Below, in pieces: positions 52,421 to 61,769 of a stretch of 64,000 nt of DNA; positions within the stretch are counted from its first letter, which is position 1, and each line of letters begins with the position of its first letter. This DNA is from JAEULH01 sp963789785 (GTDB lineage Bacteria > Pseudomonadota > Alphaproteobacteria > Rhodospirillales > Defluviicoccaceae). Below the pieces are notes generated by a model, which searched no databases, was not told where the DNA came from, and was given only the letters and a program-made list of their open reading frames with translations. The stretch covers positions 62,001-126,000 of the forward strand of contig CAWBNC010000011.1 of the NCBI GenBank assembly GCA_963789785.1. The letters are read 5' to 3'. Position numbers and translations under genes: made by a program.

Positions 52421-53524
52421 TCATTTGTCGAACAGATGGCGGAATTGGCGTGGCTGCGAACGGAGATACTGGTTCGGCGCGGACACCGTCGCGCCGAGGT
52501 GGGCGGCGGCGTGCCACGGCCAACGCGGATCGTAAAGGACAGCGCGGGCAAGCGCGACGAAATCGGCGTCGCCGGTGCCGATGATCGCCTCGGCCTGATC
52601 GAATTCGGTGATCAGGCCAACGGCAACGACCGGCAGTCCGGTGGCCTGCTTCACGGCCCGCGCCAGCGGAACTTGATAGCTGGGGCCGACGGGGATGGCC
52701 TGATCGGGATGCAGGCCGCCGCTGGAAACATGGACGGCGCTGCAGCCGCGCGCCTCCAGCGCCTGAGCGAAGACGACGGTCTGCTCGATGTCCCAACCGC
52801 CGTCGACCCAGTCCGAGCCCGATACCCGCATCGTCACCGGTCGGTCGGCGGGAAAGACGGCACGAACGGCATCGAACACGTCCAGCGGAAAGCGCATCCG
52901 GTTTTCCAGACCGCCGCCAAATTCGTCGTCACGGTGGTTCGACAGCGGAGACAGGAACTGGTGCAACAGGTAGCCATGGGCGCCGTGGAGCTGCACCACG
53001 TCGATCCCCAGCCGTGCCGCGCGGCGCGCGGCATCGGCGAAGGCGTCGCGCACGCGGCCCATAGCCGCCAGGTCCAACGCCAGGGGCGCGTTGTCGTGCT
53101 GGTGAAACCCGAGCGCCGACGGCGCGACGGTCTGCCAGCCGTTCGGATCGGCGGGCGCAATATGCGCGCCGCCCTTCCACGGCACCTCGGTGGATGCCTT
53201 GCGACCGGCATGCGCCAGTTGGATCGCGATCGGCATGTCGGACCAGCGCCGCACGCTCTCGATCGTCCGCCCGATCGCCGCCTCGGTCGCGTCGTCGTAC
53301 AGGCCGACATCGGCGTAGCTGATGCGCCCTTCGGGCAGCACCGCCGTGGCTTCGATCGTCAGCAGCGCCGCGCCCGACAGCGCGAGATGTCCGAGATGGA
53401 TCAGGTGCCAGTCGGTCATGCAGCCGTCGACCGCCGAATACTGGCACATCGGCGCAATGACGATGCGGTTGGCGAACGTCATCCGACCGAGCGTGAAGGG
53501 CTCGAACAGTCTGGGCCCGGGCAT
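52421..53524 (-). CDS. NADH:flavin oxidoreductase, Old Yellow Enzyme family (YqjM-like)
   Basis: A 367-residue FMN enzyme that reduces activated alkenes. Conserved parts are FANRIVIAPMCQYSAVDG with the Cys of the YqjM class, HLIHLGHLALSG, IQLAHAGRKAS, the His pair motif VQLHGAHGYLLHQFLSP with NHRDDEFGG, and FMN-binding VVAVGLITEFDQAE. The ATG at 53524 stands 7 bases after AGGAG; the ATG 6 bases before is too close. It is divergent from the DUF2231 gene. Confidence 0.93.
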   Translation of the reverse strand: MPGPRLFEPFTLGRMTFANRIVIAPMCQYSAVDGCMTDWHLIHLGHLALSGAALLTIEATAVLPEGRISYADVGLYDDATEAAIGRTIESVRRWSDMPIAIQLAHAGRKASTEVPWKGGAHIAPADPNGWQTVAPSALGFHQHDNAPLALDLAAMGRVRDAFADAARRAARLGIDVVQLHGAHGYLLHQFLSPLSNHRDDEFGGGLENRMRFPLDVFDAVRAVFPADRPVTMRVSGSDWVDGGWDIEQTVVFAQALEARGCSAVHVSSGGLHPDQAIPVGPSYQVPLARAVKQATGLPVVAVGLITEFDQAEAIIGTGDADFVALARAVLYDPRWPWHAAAHLGATVSAPNQYLRSQPRQFRHLFDK

Positions 53525-53732
53525 ACGCATCTCCTGCTCTCTGGCCCGATCATCCTGGCCGATCATCGCTCCACATGGCAAGGCGCGTGCGCGGCGCAGA
53601 GGCCCCGCGCGGAGTAGGGGTGCGGACCCGCGGCGACACCGTCGGCGCGATGGGCGCGGCCGGGCCGATGGGGAACCAGACGGACGGCCCGCCGTTTGTA
53701 CATTCCATAGCTTCCCGCAGTGACCACATCGG

Positions 53733-54194
53733 ATGGCATCGATGCCTTCTCCCCATGCTCCATCCACTGCCGCCATCGTCGGGCACCCGATCCACGCGAC
53801 GCTTGTTCCGTTTCCGATCGTCTGCTTCACGCTTGCGCTTCTGACCGACATCGCCTTCTGGCAGACGTCGAACATCATGTGGCAGAACTTCTCCGCCTGG
53901 CTGCTCTTCGCGGGGCTCATCGTCGGCGCTTTCGCCGCGCTGGCTGGCGCGGTGGATTTCCTGTTTCGCCGGGAGGTTCGCGCGCAGGGGCCTGCGTGGC
54001 CGCATGCGATCGGCAACGTGGTTGTCCTTGGCCTCGCCTTCGTAAACAGCCTCGTTCATGCTGGCGATGGCTGGACGGCCGTCGTTCCCTACGGCCTGAT
54101 CCTCTCCGCGCTGACCGTGCTTTTCATGTTCGTCACGGTATGGCTCGGCCGAGCGATGGTGTTTCGCCACGGCGTTGGAGTGAGCCAATCATGA
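53733..54194 (+). CDS. DUF2231 membrane protein
   Basis: A 153-residue protein with four membrane helices. The opening VGHPIHATLVPFPIVCFT and the later Gly- and His-containing helices are typical of the DUF2231 family, whose biochemical role is not known. A second ATG at 53742 is possible. The stop overlaps the start of the sugar dehydrogenase gene (ATGA), and this pairing recurs in other bacteria. Confidence 0.88.
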   Translation: MASMPSPHAPSTAAIVGHPIHATLVPFPIVCFTLALLTDIAFWQTSNIMWQNFSAWLLFAGLIVGAFAALAGAVDFLFRREVRAQGPAWPHAIGNVVVLGLAFVNSLVHAGDGWTAVVPYGLILSALTVLFMFVTVWLGRAMVFRHGVGVSQS

Positions 54195-55756
54195 ATAGCC
54201 GTCCTGTTGCCCTCCGCGCGCTCGTTCTAGCCGCAGGCTGCTTCATTATCCCGGCGCTCGCCGGCTGCGACGACGACGGCGCAGATTTCGATCTGTCCAG
54301 GCAGATCGGTCCCGATCCGGTCCTGCCCGAGCCCAGTAATGCGCTTCTGCCGGCCATGAAGGTGGCCAAGGTCATCGGCTGGCAGGACGGCGAAACGCCG
54401 AGCGTGCCGGACGGCCTTGCGATCACAGTCTATGCCAAGGATCTCGCCAATCCACGCGCGGTCCATACGTTGCCGAACGGCGACGTGCTTGTCGTCCAGT
54501 CGCGTGGTCCTTCCGTCGAGCCGGTATCGCGGCCCAAGGACGTGATCCGTGGCTGGATCATGTCGATGGCCCATGGCGGGTCGCCAAAGGAGAGCAACAT
54601 TATCACTCTCCTCCGCGATACCAACCGCGATGGGCGCGTCGACGAACGCAGCGACCTCTTGACGGGGCTCAATTCTCCCTTCGGGGTCGCCTGGTTCGAC
54701 GGCACGCTCTATGTGGCGGCGACGGATGCCATCCTCGCCTACCCTTACGAGCTCGGGCAGGCGAAGATTGTGGCGCAGCCGAGCGTCTTGACACCGCTGC
54801 CGGGCGGCCCGATCGACCACCACTGGACCAAGGATCTGGCGCTCAGCCCGGACGGGCGCACCCTATACGCGTCGGTCGGCTCCAACTCCAACATTGTGGA
54901 GAACGGGCTGGAAGCCGAAAAGGGCCGGGCAGCGATCTGGCGGGTTGACCGGCAGACGGGCGCTGCTCGCGTCTACGCCTCCGGCCTGCGCAATCCGAAC
55001 GGTCTGACGTTTCACCCCGAAACCGGCGTTCTCTGGACCGTAGTCAACGAGCGCGACGAGCTCGGCCCGAACCTCGTGCCCGACTACATGACCTCGGTGC
55101 AGGAAGGCGCCTTCTATGGCTGGCCGTGGAGCTATTACGGCGACCATGTCGACGAGCGGGTCCATCCGCCGCGTCCGGACATGGTTGCGAGGGCAATCGC
55201 ACCGGATTATGCCCTTTCCAGCCATGTCGCCCCCCTCGGCATGACCTTCTCTATGAAGTCCGCCCTGCCGGAGCCCTACGGCAGCGGCGCCTTCATCGGC
55301 GAGCACGGCAGTTGGAACCGCAACTTCTTCAACGGCTACAAGGTCGTCTACGTGCCGTTCAAGGACGGCAGTCCGAGCGGCACGGCGCAGGACGTGGTGA
55401 CCGGATTCATTGATGGCGATCAGGCCCGCGGCCGCCCCGTCGGAGTCGGCATCGACGGAACCGGCGCCCTTCTTGTCGCAGACGATGCCGGAAACACACT
55501 ATGGCGCGTCGCGGCCGCTGACGGTTCCATTTCGCCGCAGCCGATCGGTACGGATCAGGCCACGTCCGGCGCCTCCGGCAAAGACATGGGTAGCGAAATG
55601 GCGGCGGCGAATGCCGGCGCTGCTACGCCTAGCGAACAGCCGGCCGGGTCATCACCCCGAGGTGCAGCGTCGCCGAAGCCGTCACAGACGGAAGTCGCCC
55701 CGGCCGTGCTGCCGGAGGGCACGGCGCAGGGAAGCGCGGCGCAACAGAGCCGGTAA
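54191..55756 (+). CDS. PQQ-type glucose/sorbosone dehydrogenase family lipoprotein
   Basis: The 521-residue protein starts with a lipoprotein signal (lipobox ALAGC). The mature part is a six-bladed beta-propeller of the soluble glucose dehydrogenase/sorbosone dehydrogenase type: GLAITVYAKDLANPRAVHTL, HWTKDLALSPDGRTLYASVG, ASGLRNPNGLTFHPETG, YGWPWSYYGDHVD, FIGEHGSWNR and PVGVGIDGTGALLVADDAGN. About 80 Ala/Ser/Pro-rich residues follow as a flexible tail. The start overlaps the DUF2231 stop. It is likely in the periplasm; its natural sugar is unknown. Confidence 0.9.
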   Translation: MNSRPVALRALVLAAGCFIIPALAGCDDDGADFDLSRQIGPDPVLPEPSNALLPAMKVAKVIGWQDGETPSVPDGLAITVYAKDLANPRAVHTLPNGDVLVVQSRGPSVEPVSRPKDVIRGWIMSMAHGGSPKESNIITLLRDTNRDGRVDERSDLLTGLNSPFGVAWFDGTLYVAATDAILAYPYELGQAKIVAQPSVLTPLPGGPIDHHWTKDLALSPDGRTLYASVGSNSNIVENGLEAEKGRAAIWRVDRQTGAARVYASGLRNPNGLTFHPETGVLWTVVNERDELGPNLVPDYMTSVQEGAFYGWPWSYYGDHVDERVHPPRPDMVARAIAPDYALSSHVAPLGMTFSMKSALPEPYGSGAFIGEHGSWNRNFFNGYKVVYVPFKDGSPSGTAQDVVTGFIDGDQARGRPVGVGIDGTGALLVADDAGNTLWRVAAADGSISPQPIGTDQATSGASGKDMGSEMAAANAGAATPSEQPAGSSPRGAASPKPSQTEVAPAVLPEGTAQGSAAQQSR

Positions 55757-55802
55757 ACAGGCTACTCGCAAGGACATTCGCCGACGGCGGCGGCCGGCCC
55801 GT

Positions 55803-56102
55803 TTATCCCAGCCGCCGGGCGGTCCACAGCCGGCACCAGCCGTCGGGACTGATGGTGCCGGCGACCACACGGCACGAGTTGTTGCCCTCGAAGTTGACAC
55901 AGTCCTTGCACCGCTTCTCGTTCTTGGGAGCGGCTTGGTAGCTCACCTGATCCTGTGGAAGCTTGGCCTCAGCGCGGCTTTGTCCGTTGAACGCGACGCC
56001 GCCGAGGACACCGACGGTGAAGGGCATGGCGGCGCGAAGCAGCGACCGGCGCGAGAGCCCGTGGGACCGGTCCCGCCGCACCTTGTCGTTCCGCTGCTCC
56101 AT
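55803..56102 (-). CDS. High-potential iron-sulfur protein (HiPIP)
   Basis: A 99-residue exported electron carrier. The N-terminus has a Tat signal, GLSRRSLLRAAMPF. The mature part has the four cluster cysteines in HiPIP spacing: CKDC, then a Cys eight residues on, then a Cys twelve residues on in DGWCRLW. The ATG at 56102 stands behind GAGGAGC; the open frame extends upstream. HiPIPs carry electrons in the periplasm to reaction centres or terminal oxidases; neither is in view. Confidence 0.92.
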   Translation of the reverse strand: MEQRNDKVRRDRSHGLSRRSLLRAAMPFTVGVLGGVAFNGQSRAEAKLPQDQVSYQAAPKNEKRCKDCVNFEGNNSCRVVAGTISPDGWCRLWTARRLG

Positions 56103-56390
56103 TCTTGCTCCTCGCTCACATGCCATGGTGGTTGCCGGTAGCGAGGATCGCTCGCCGCCAGATGAACTGCGGCCCACGCGCACTTAAAGCCTCGCTTCGC
56201 CTCGACGTCTCACGATCGAGAAGAGCGTCGTTGCCAAATCTCCTGAAGCTGATATAGGCCGGCTTTTGCGGCGTCAATGAGGCATAGGGCCGTCGGGGCG
56301 GCCGATCCACCCGCCGCCGGGATCGGAAGACTGAGCCTCGCCGATCAAATGCGCAAATGGTCCCTTGCGAGCTTCCGGTAACTTGAAAAC

Positions 56391-57881
56391 ATGGCTGTCG
56401 AGGCTTTTTCGCGCATATCGCGCCGGCGATTCGCCATCGATCTCGGCGCGGTATTCTTCTTCGTGGGCGTCGTTGTTGTCTCGTTCGGCGTCGCGATGCT
56501 GCTTCCTGCCCTCCTTGACCTGATCGACGGCAACCAGGACTTCAAGGTCTTCCTGACCTCGGCTGGGATCTCGGTGTTCGCCGGGCTCAGCCTGGCGCTC
56601 GCCTGTCGCGGCGGACGCTACAACATGGGTACGCGCGAAGTGACGCTGGCGGTGCCCGCGACATGGCTGTTCGCCGCGGTCGTCGCCGCCCTGCCATTCA
56701 TGTTCTCGCGGTTCGGCCTGTCCTTCGTCGACGCCGTCTTCGAGACGATGTCCGGACTGACCGCAACGGGCTCGACCGTCGTCGTCGGTCTCGATGGCGC
56801 GCCGCGCGGGCTGCTCCTCTGGCGCTTCCTGCTGATTTGGATGGGCGGCTTCGGCGTGGTCACCCTGATGGTGCTGGTCCTGCCGTTCCTGCGGATCGGC
56901 GGGCAGCAGCTGTTCACGATCGACCTGTCGGCGCAGGCAGGCAAGGTGCTGCCGCGTGCGACCGCGGTGGTCATGAAAATCGGGCTGGTCTATCTGGTTT
57001 TGACCCTGGCCTGCGCCGCCGCTTTCCGCGTCGAGGGCATGAGCACGTTCGATGCCGTCGGTCATGCCATGGCGGCCATTGCCACCGGCGGCTTCTCGTC
57101 GCATGACAGCGGCCTGGGCTACTTCCACAGCAGCGCCATCGAGTGGACGGCTACACTCTTCATGTTGCTGGGGGCCATGCCATTTGTTCTTCACGCGCAG
57201 GTTCTGAACCGGGGCCCGCGCGTGCTGGTCGAGGACTCGCAGGTCGTTCTCTTCCTCATCATCATCGCTGCCGCAGTCCTCTCCGTAACGATCTGGCTGA
57301 TCGCGCGGCTGGACCTAGACCTGCTCGATGCCGTGCGTCAGGCGACGTTCAATGTCGTCTCGATCATTTCGACGACCGGCTTTACCTCACAGGATTACAA
57401 CCTCTGGGGTGATTTTCCATCGCTCGTCTTCCTCGTCGCGATGCTCGTTGGGGGGTGCACCGGATCGACCGCGGGCGGCGTCAAGATGTTCCGTCTGGTC
57501 ATCCTGCTGCGGGCGGTCCGGGCGCAGATCCACCGTCAGGTCTTCCCGCACATCGCCTACACCGTGACCTACAACAAACAGCCGGTGCCCGAGATGGTCC
57601 GCCTCGGCGTCGGGCTTTACTTATTTACCTACCTCGCGACCTTCCTCGCATTCGCGCTGGCCCTTGGCTTTAACGGCCTGTCATTCATCTCAAGCCTCAG
57701 CGCCTCGGCGACGGCGCTGGGCGGCGTCGGCCCGGGCCTCGGAGGCGTCATCGGCCCGTGCTGCAACTTCACCCCGATTCCCACACCCGCAAAGTGGCTG
57801 CTTGCGGTGGAGATGCTGGCGGGACGTCTGGAAATTCTCGTTCTGGTCGTGCCGTTGACGCGGACCTTCTGGCGCAGTTGA
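56391..57881 (+). CDS. trkH: TrkH-type potassium uptake protein, second copy
   Basis: A 496-residue potassium transporter subunit in one uninterrupted frame. Pore signatures are SGLTATGSTVVVGL, MAAIATGGFSSHDS, SIISTTGFTSQDYN and GGCTGSTAGGVKMFRL. It is a paralogue of the copy at 5000, with similar layout, but it is intact. It starts 288 bases from the divergent HiPIP gene; that gap shows no other gene. No TrkA gene is nearby. Confidence 0.95.
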   Translation: MAVEAFSRISRRRFAIDLGAVFFFVGVVVVSFGVAMLLPALLDLIDGNQDFKVFLTSAGISVFAGLSLALACRGGRYNMGTREVTLAVPATWLFAAVVAALPFMFSRFGLSFVDAVFETMSGLTATGSTVVVGLDGAPRGLLLWRFLLIWMGGFGVVTLMVLVLPFLRIGGQQLFTIDLSAQAGKVLPRATAVVMKIGLVYLVLTLACAAAFRVEGMSTFDAVGHAMAAIATGGFSSHDSGLGYFHSSAIEWTATLFMLLGAMPFVLHAQVLNRGPRVLVEDSQVVLFLIIIAAAVLSVTIWLIARLDLDLLDAVRQATFNVVSIISTTGFTSQDYNLWGDFPSLVFLVAMLVGGCTGSTAGGVKMFRLVILLRAVRAQIHRQVFPHIAYTVTYNKQPVPEMVRLGVGLYLFTYLATFLAFALALGFNGLSFISSLSASATALGGVGPGLGGVIGPCCNFTPIPTPAKWLLAVEMLAGRLEILVLVVPLTRTFWRS

Positions 57882-58013
57882 CGCCGGCGGCGCTACAGCC
57901 TATTGCCGGGGAAAACCGTGAAGGGGCTGGGCGCAAGCAATTGCGCCCGCTATGCTCGCGTGAACCAGCGCGGTCCAGAGCCAATAACTTCGTCGTTAGG
58001 AAGGCGCCAGACG

Positions 58014-59750
58014 ATGCCGGATGAAGCACGCGAGGTCGGGTTCGACAAGTCCAGGCTGCCGAGCCGCCACGTGACGGTTGGTCCTCAGCGGGCCCCGCAC
58101 CGCTCCTATTACTATGCCATGGGTCTCGGCGAGGCCGAGATCGACCGGCCCTTCATCGGCGTTGCGACCTGCTGGAACGAGGCTGCTCCCTGCAACATCT
58201 CGCTTGCCAGACAAGCGCAGGTGGTCAAGCAGGGCGTCAAGGCCGCCGGCGGCACGCCGCGGGAGTTCACCACCATCACGGTGACCGACGGCATCGCCAT
58301 GGGCCACGCGGGGATGAAATCGTCTCTGGTCTCGCGCGAGGTCATCGCCGACTCGGTCGAAGTGACCATGCGCGGACACTGCTATGACGCGCTGGTCGGG
58401 CTGGCCGGCTGCGACAAGTCGCTCCCGGGGATGATGATGGCCATGGTCCGGCTTAACGTCCCGTCGGTGTTCATCTACGGCGGCTCGATCCTGCCCGGCC
58501 GCTACCATGGCCGGGACGTGACCGTGCAGGACGTCTTCGAGGCGGTCGGTCATCATTCCGCCGGCACCCTCTCCGACGGCGAGCTGCACGGTCTCGAAAG
58601 CGTCGCCTGTCCTTCGGCCGGCTCCTGCGGCGGTCAGTTTACCGCCAACACCATGGCCTGCGTGTCCGAGGCCATCGGCCTCGCCCTGCCCGGATCGTCC
58701 GGAGCGCCGGCCCCCTACGAATCGCGAGATGCGCTGTGCGAGGCCTCTGGCCGTGCGGTGATGGCGCTGGTGCGCTCGCAGCTCCGTCCGCGCGACATCG
58801 TGACCCGCAAGGCCCTGGAAAACGCGGCAACGGTGGTTGCCGCCACCGGCGGGTCAACCAATGCCGGGCTGCACCTGCCGGCCATCGCCCACGAAGCCGG
58901 AATCGACTTCGACCTTGCCGATGTCTGCGAAATCTTCCGCCGAACGCCCTACATCGCCGACCTGAAGCCGGCCGGTCGCTATGTCGCCAAGGACATGTAC
59001 GAGGCCGGCGGTATGCCGGTCCTGCTCAGGGCGCTGCTTGACGGCGGCTATATTCACGGCGACTGCCTGACCGTGACCGGCCAGACCCTCGCGGAAAGCC
59101 TCGCCGGTATCGTCTTTCCCGCCGACCAGGATGTCATCCGTCCCACCAGTGCCCCGCTGTCGCCGGTGGGCGGCGTCGTCGGGCTGAGCGGTTCGCTGGC
59201 TCCGCAGGGCGCCATCGTCAAGATCGCCGGGCTGCATTCGCTCCGCTTTCGCGGCCCGGCGCGGTGCTTCGACAGCGAGGAAGCCTGCTTCGCCGCTGTC
59301 GAGCGGCGCGATTATCGCGACGGCGAGGTTCTTGTCATTCGCTGCGAGGGCCCCCGCGGCGGGCCGGGCATGCGCGAGATGCTGTCGACGACGGCCGCGA
59401 TCTATGGCCAGGGCATGGGCGAGAAGGTCGCGCTGATCACCGACGGGCGCTTCTCCGGCGCAACGCGCGGCTTCTGCGTCGGCCACGTCGGGCCCGAGGC
59501 GGCGGTCGGCGGCCCGATTGCGCTGATCCGCGACGGCGACATGATCGCGATTGACGCCGACGCGGGGCGTCTCGATGTCGAACTCGACGAAGGCGAGCTT
59601 GAAGCCCGCCGCAAGGTGTGGACGGCGCGGCCGACCGACTACCAGTCGGGCGCGCTGTGGAAATACGCGCAGCTCGTTGGCGACGCATGCAAAGGCGCCG
59701 TCACACATCCAGGAGCGGTGGCGGAAACCCACGTTTATGCCGATATATGA
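58014..59750 (+). CDS. ilvD: Dihydroxy-acid dehydratase
   Basis: IlvD dehydrates dihydroxy acids in branched-chain amino acid synthesis. The 578-residue protein has the Fe-S cysteines in WNEAAPCNISLAR, GLAGCDKSLPGMMMAM and ACPSAGSCGGQFTANTM, then AATGGSTNAGLHL and ALITDGRFSGATRGFCVGH. AGGAAGGCG precedes the ATG at 58014; the open frame extends 37 codons upstream without family similarity. The SCGGQFTANTM form favours IlvD over 6-phosphogluconate dehydratase. Confidence 0.97.
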   Translation: MPDEAREVGFDKSRLPSRHVTVGPQRAPHRSYYYAMGLGEAEIDRPFIGVATCWNEAAPCNISLARQAQVVKQGVKAAGGTPREFTTITVTDGIAMGHAGMKSSLVSREVIADSVEVTMRGHCYDALVGLAGCDKSLPGMMMAMVRLNVPSVFIYGGSILPGRYHGRDVTVQDVFEAVGHHSAGTLSDGELHGLESVACPSAGSCGGQFTANTMACVSEAIGLALPGSSGAPAPYESRDALCEASGRAVMALVRSQLRPRDIVTRKALENAATVVAATGGSTNAGLHLPAIAHEAGIDFDLADVCEIFRRTPYIADLKPAGRYVAKDMYEAGGMPVLLRALLDGGYIHGDCLTVTGQTLAESLAGIVFPADQDVIRPTSAPLSPVGGVVGLSGSLAPQGAIVKIAGLHSLRFRGPARCFDSEEACFAAVERRDYRDGEVLVIRCEGPRGGPGMREMLSTTAAIYGQGMGEKVALITDGRFSGATRGFCVGHVGPEAAVGGPIALIRDGDMIAIDADAGRLDVELDEGELEARRKVWTARPTDYQSGALWKYAQLVGDACKGAVTHPGAVAETHVYADI

Positions 59751-59851
59751 TGTGGCGGCTGTGACGCGCACGCGCTCAGAGGGTAAGTACGGGTTCGGGA
59801 CAAAACGTCGGCAGGTGGGCGCTGCCGAAAAGTGATGGTCGGGAGATTGAC

Positions 59852-60193
59852 ATGAAGGGTTATATCGTCGCTGCGGCGCTCGCGCTCACCGGTCTCGCGC
59901 CGGCGGTCACGGCCCCTGCACAAGCAGCAGCGCAGACGCAGCCGCAGACGCAGCAGCAAAGGCTGTCCGCTCTCAACCCCGAGGTTCGCAAAGAGGTTTC
60001 GGCGCGCATGGGCAAAGGCGAGAAACTCGACGACGTTATCGAGCTCCTCATCCTGAACAAGGCCGCTTCGCAATATCCGGACGCCAAGTTCTACCGGGTG
60101 GTGCCGCCGGCACACACCGTCCTGGTGGCAATGCCCGACAACACCATGCGCTCGGTCGCCTACGATCCGGCGACCTTACAGTTGAAGCCCTGA
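59852..60193 (+). CDS. Exported protein with a C-terminal domain shared with the next gene
   Basis: A 113-residue protein with a Sec signal (YIVAAALALTGLAPA) and a mature part ending in a compact domain: RLSALNPEVRKEVSARMGKG, then VIELLILNKAASQYPDA and AYDPATLQL. The same pattern occurs in the C-terminus of the protein at 60250-61080 (RLAALDPQVRDQVMARMGKG, LDTTVLNQTSRQYAGA, IDPRTLQPV). The two genes are 56 bases apart and are probably co-transcribed paralogues. No named family is recognised. Confidence 0.75.
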   Translation: MKGYIVAAALALTGLAPAVTAPAQAAAQTQPQTQQQRLSALNPEVRKEVSARMGKGEKLDDVIELLILNKAASQYPDAKFYRVVPPAHTVLVAMPDNTMRSVAYDPATLQLKP

Positions 60194-60249
60194 ATCAAGG
60201 ACAAGCCGAAAACGGCAGCTCCGCGGAACATGGATTAGGAGGTCGTAAC

Positions 60250-61080
60250 ATGAAGTCTTACGGGATCGGCTTGGCGGCCTTGGCCGCGGCCGCCATCGTT
60301 TATGGTAACACCGACGCCAGCGCCGGCGATGTCGGCACCGACGCAAGCTCCCTCGCCGGACAGCGCGGTGAAGTGGCCAGCCGGGTGGGTCTCGCACTCT
60401 ATCGCAGCCAACTCGCCGACGCGCCGGGTACGCTTCTCGCCTGGGGCGGCGGCGGCGGTGAAGGCGGCGGCGGTGGAGGCGGAGGCGGCTCCGGTGGCGG
60501 CGGTTCCGGTGGCGGTGGTGGCGGCTCCGGTGGTGGCGGTTCCGGTGGTGGTGGCGGTGGAGGCTCCGGTGGCGGCGGGAGTGGCGGCGGCGCCGCGGGC
60601 GGCACAGGCAGCGCTAGCGGCGACTCCGCCGATCGCGGCGCACCTGCAGCCGGCACGCGGACGGATTCGCTCGGCCTTGGTTTCCTCGGCGCGACCTACA
60701 GCGCGACGCCGGCGCCGGCGCCCGATTTGACCGTGGTGCAGTGGCGCGGCCCGCTGGGCTATGTCGCCGCTCCGAGCCCGGACGCACGCCTTGCGGCTCT
60801 TGACCCGCAGGTTCGCGATCAGGTCATGGCGCGGATGGGTAAGGGGCAGACGGTCAACGGCGTCCTCGACACCACGGTACTTAACCAGACCTCACGGCAG
60901 TACGCGGGGGCCAACGCCTACTGGGCCGCCCCCGAGGTCAACGCCATGGTCGTCGATCAAGGGCAGGTTCGCCGGCCGGTGCAGATCGACCCGCGGACCT
61001 TGCAGCCGGTGTCGGCCCAGGGTTCAGGCGACGTTCGACCCACAACGGCCGAGCTCAACACGACGGGGGCGGGCGGCTGA
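60250..61080 (+). CDS. Exported Gly-rich protein sharing the C-terminal domain of its neighbour
   Basis: A 276-residue protein in three parts. An N-terminal signal (LAALAAAAIVYG) comes first. A long Gly/Ser linker (GGGGS-type repeats, about residues 65-120) follows. The C-terminal domain at about residues 180-260 matches the preceding protein. A GAACATGGATTAGGAGG stretch lies before the ATG. The linker suggests a surface or periplasmic spacer that holds the C-terminal domain away from an anchor. Its Gly-rich DNA is repetitive and could vary in length. Confidence 0.75.
   Translation: MKSYGIGLAALAAAAIVYGNTDASAGDVGTDASSLAGQRGEVASRVGLALYRSQLADAPGTLLAWGGGGGEGGGGGGGGGSGGGGSGGGGGGSGGGGSGGGGGGGSGGGGSGGGAAGGTGSASGDSADRGAPAAGTRTDSLGLGFLGATYSATPAPAPDLTVVQWRGPLGYVAAPSPDARLAALDPQVRDQVMARMGKGQTVNGVLDTTVLNQTSRQYAGANAYWAAPEVNAMVVDQGQVRRPVQIDPRTLQPVSAQGSGDVRPTTAELNTTGAGG
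60444..60601 (+). repeat. Low-complexity Gly/Ser-coding repeat tract
   Basis: About 158 bases of GGCGGC, GGTGGC and TCCGGT units encode repeated GGGGS-like linkers inside the exported protein gene. The units are not exact, but several blocks recur in tandem. Such tracts can change length by slippage. Confidence 0.85.
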
Positions 61081-61123
61081 AGCTTCGGCGGCAGCGCTGA
61101 CGGGATCCGGTCCAACCCGTCGA

Positions 61124-61175
61124 CCCTCTCCCGATGGGAGAGGGAGGGGCCCGCGAGAGCGGGAGGACGAGGGAG
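61124..61175. repeat. Dispersed purine-rich repeat with GGGCCCGCG core (copy 2)
   Basis: It begins with a hairpin (CCCTCTCCC, 3 bases, GGGAGAGGG) and continues AGGGGCCCGCGAGAGCGGGA into GACGAGGGAG. It matches the minus strand of 16042-16084 with few differences. It lies between the Gly-rich protein gene and the sixA-like gene. Confidence 0.75.
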
Positions 61176-61228
61176 TGGCCCCTGCGGCTTTCATCCTGAT
61201 TCCGACTTATGGCTTTCAGGAATAGCTG

Positions 61229-61750
61229 TTGAAGACGCTCTATCTGCTGCGCCATGCCAAGTCGAGCTGGAAGAACAGCGGACTCGACGACTTCGACCGG
61301 CCGCTGAACCGGCGCGGGCGGCGGACGGCCGCGGCCATGGGGCACTACCTGCTGGAGCGGGAAATCGCACCGGCGCAGGTGCTGTGCTCGCCGTCGAAGC
61401 GGACCCGCGAGACGCTGGAGCGGGTCCAGCGACGGTTGCCGATGGCGCTGCCCGTCCGCTTCGAGCAGGGCATCTACCTCGCCGAGGCACCGTCGCTGCT
61501 GCGCCGGTTGCACCGCCTCAGCGAAAGCCTCGCGTCGGTCATGATCATCGGCCACAACCCGGGGCTGGAGATGCTTGCCCGGACCCTGACCTGCGGCGGG
61601 GATGAAGACGCGAAGGGGCGGCTTGCGCGCAAATTTCCGACGTGCGCGCTGGCGACGGTGACTGCCGCTATTGACAGCTGGCACGATCTCGCTCCCGGCG
61701 GCGCCAGTCTGGATGCCTTTGTCGTCGCCGCCGACCTCGTCAAGACCTGA
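61229..61750 (+). CDS. SixA-type phosphohistidine phosphatase
   Basis: A 173-residue histidine phosphatase with the catalytic LYLLRHAKSSW (RHA) at the start, the second His in MIIGHNPGLEMLART, and CSPSKRTRETLE between. SixA acts on phosphohistidine in phosphorelay or phosphotransferase proteins. The start is TTG with AGGAATAG upstream. It converges with the RquA-like gene. Target proteins are not visible nearby. Confidence 0.88.
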   Translation: MKTLYLLRHAKSSWKNSGLDDFDRPLNRRGRRTAAAMGHYLLEREIAPAQVLCSPSKRTRETLERVQRRLPMALPVRFEQGIYLAEAPSLLRRLHRLSESLASVMIIGHNPGLEMLARTLTCGGDEDAKGRLARKFPTCALATVTAAIDSWHDLAPGGASLDAFVVAADLVKT

Positions 61751-61769
61751 GACCCGGCGGCAGAACGCG

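Noticed and set aside
58014..59750. 6-phosphogluconate dehydratase (Edd)
   Set aside because: The Fe-S motif SCGGQFTANTM and the overall pattern fit dihydroxy-acid dehydratase; no Entner-Doudoroff gene is adjacent.
60444..60601. Possible CRISPR-like array in the repetitive tract
   Set aside because: The repeats are short Gly/Ser codons within one open frame, have no unique spacers and no cas genes nearby.
60399..60656. Proline-rich frame on the minus strand across the Gly-rich tract
   Set aside because: It is the complement of GGC/GGT codons in the exported protein gene and has no independent support.
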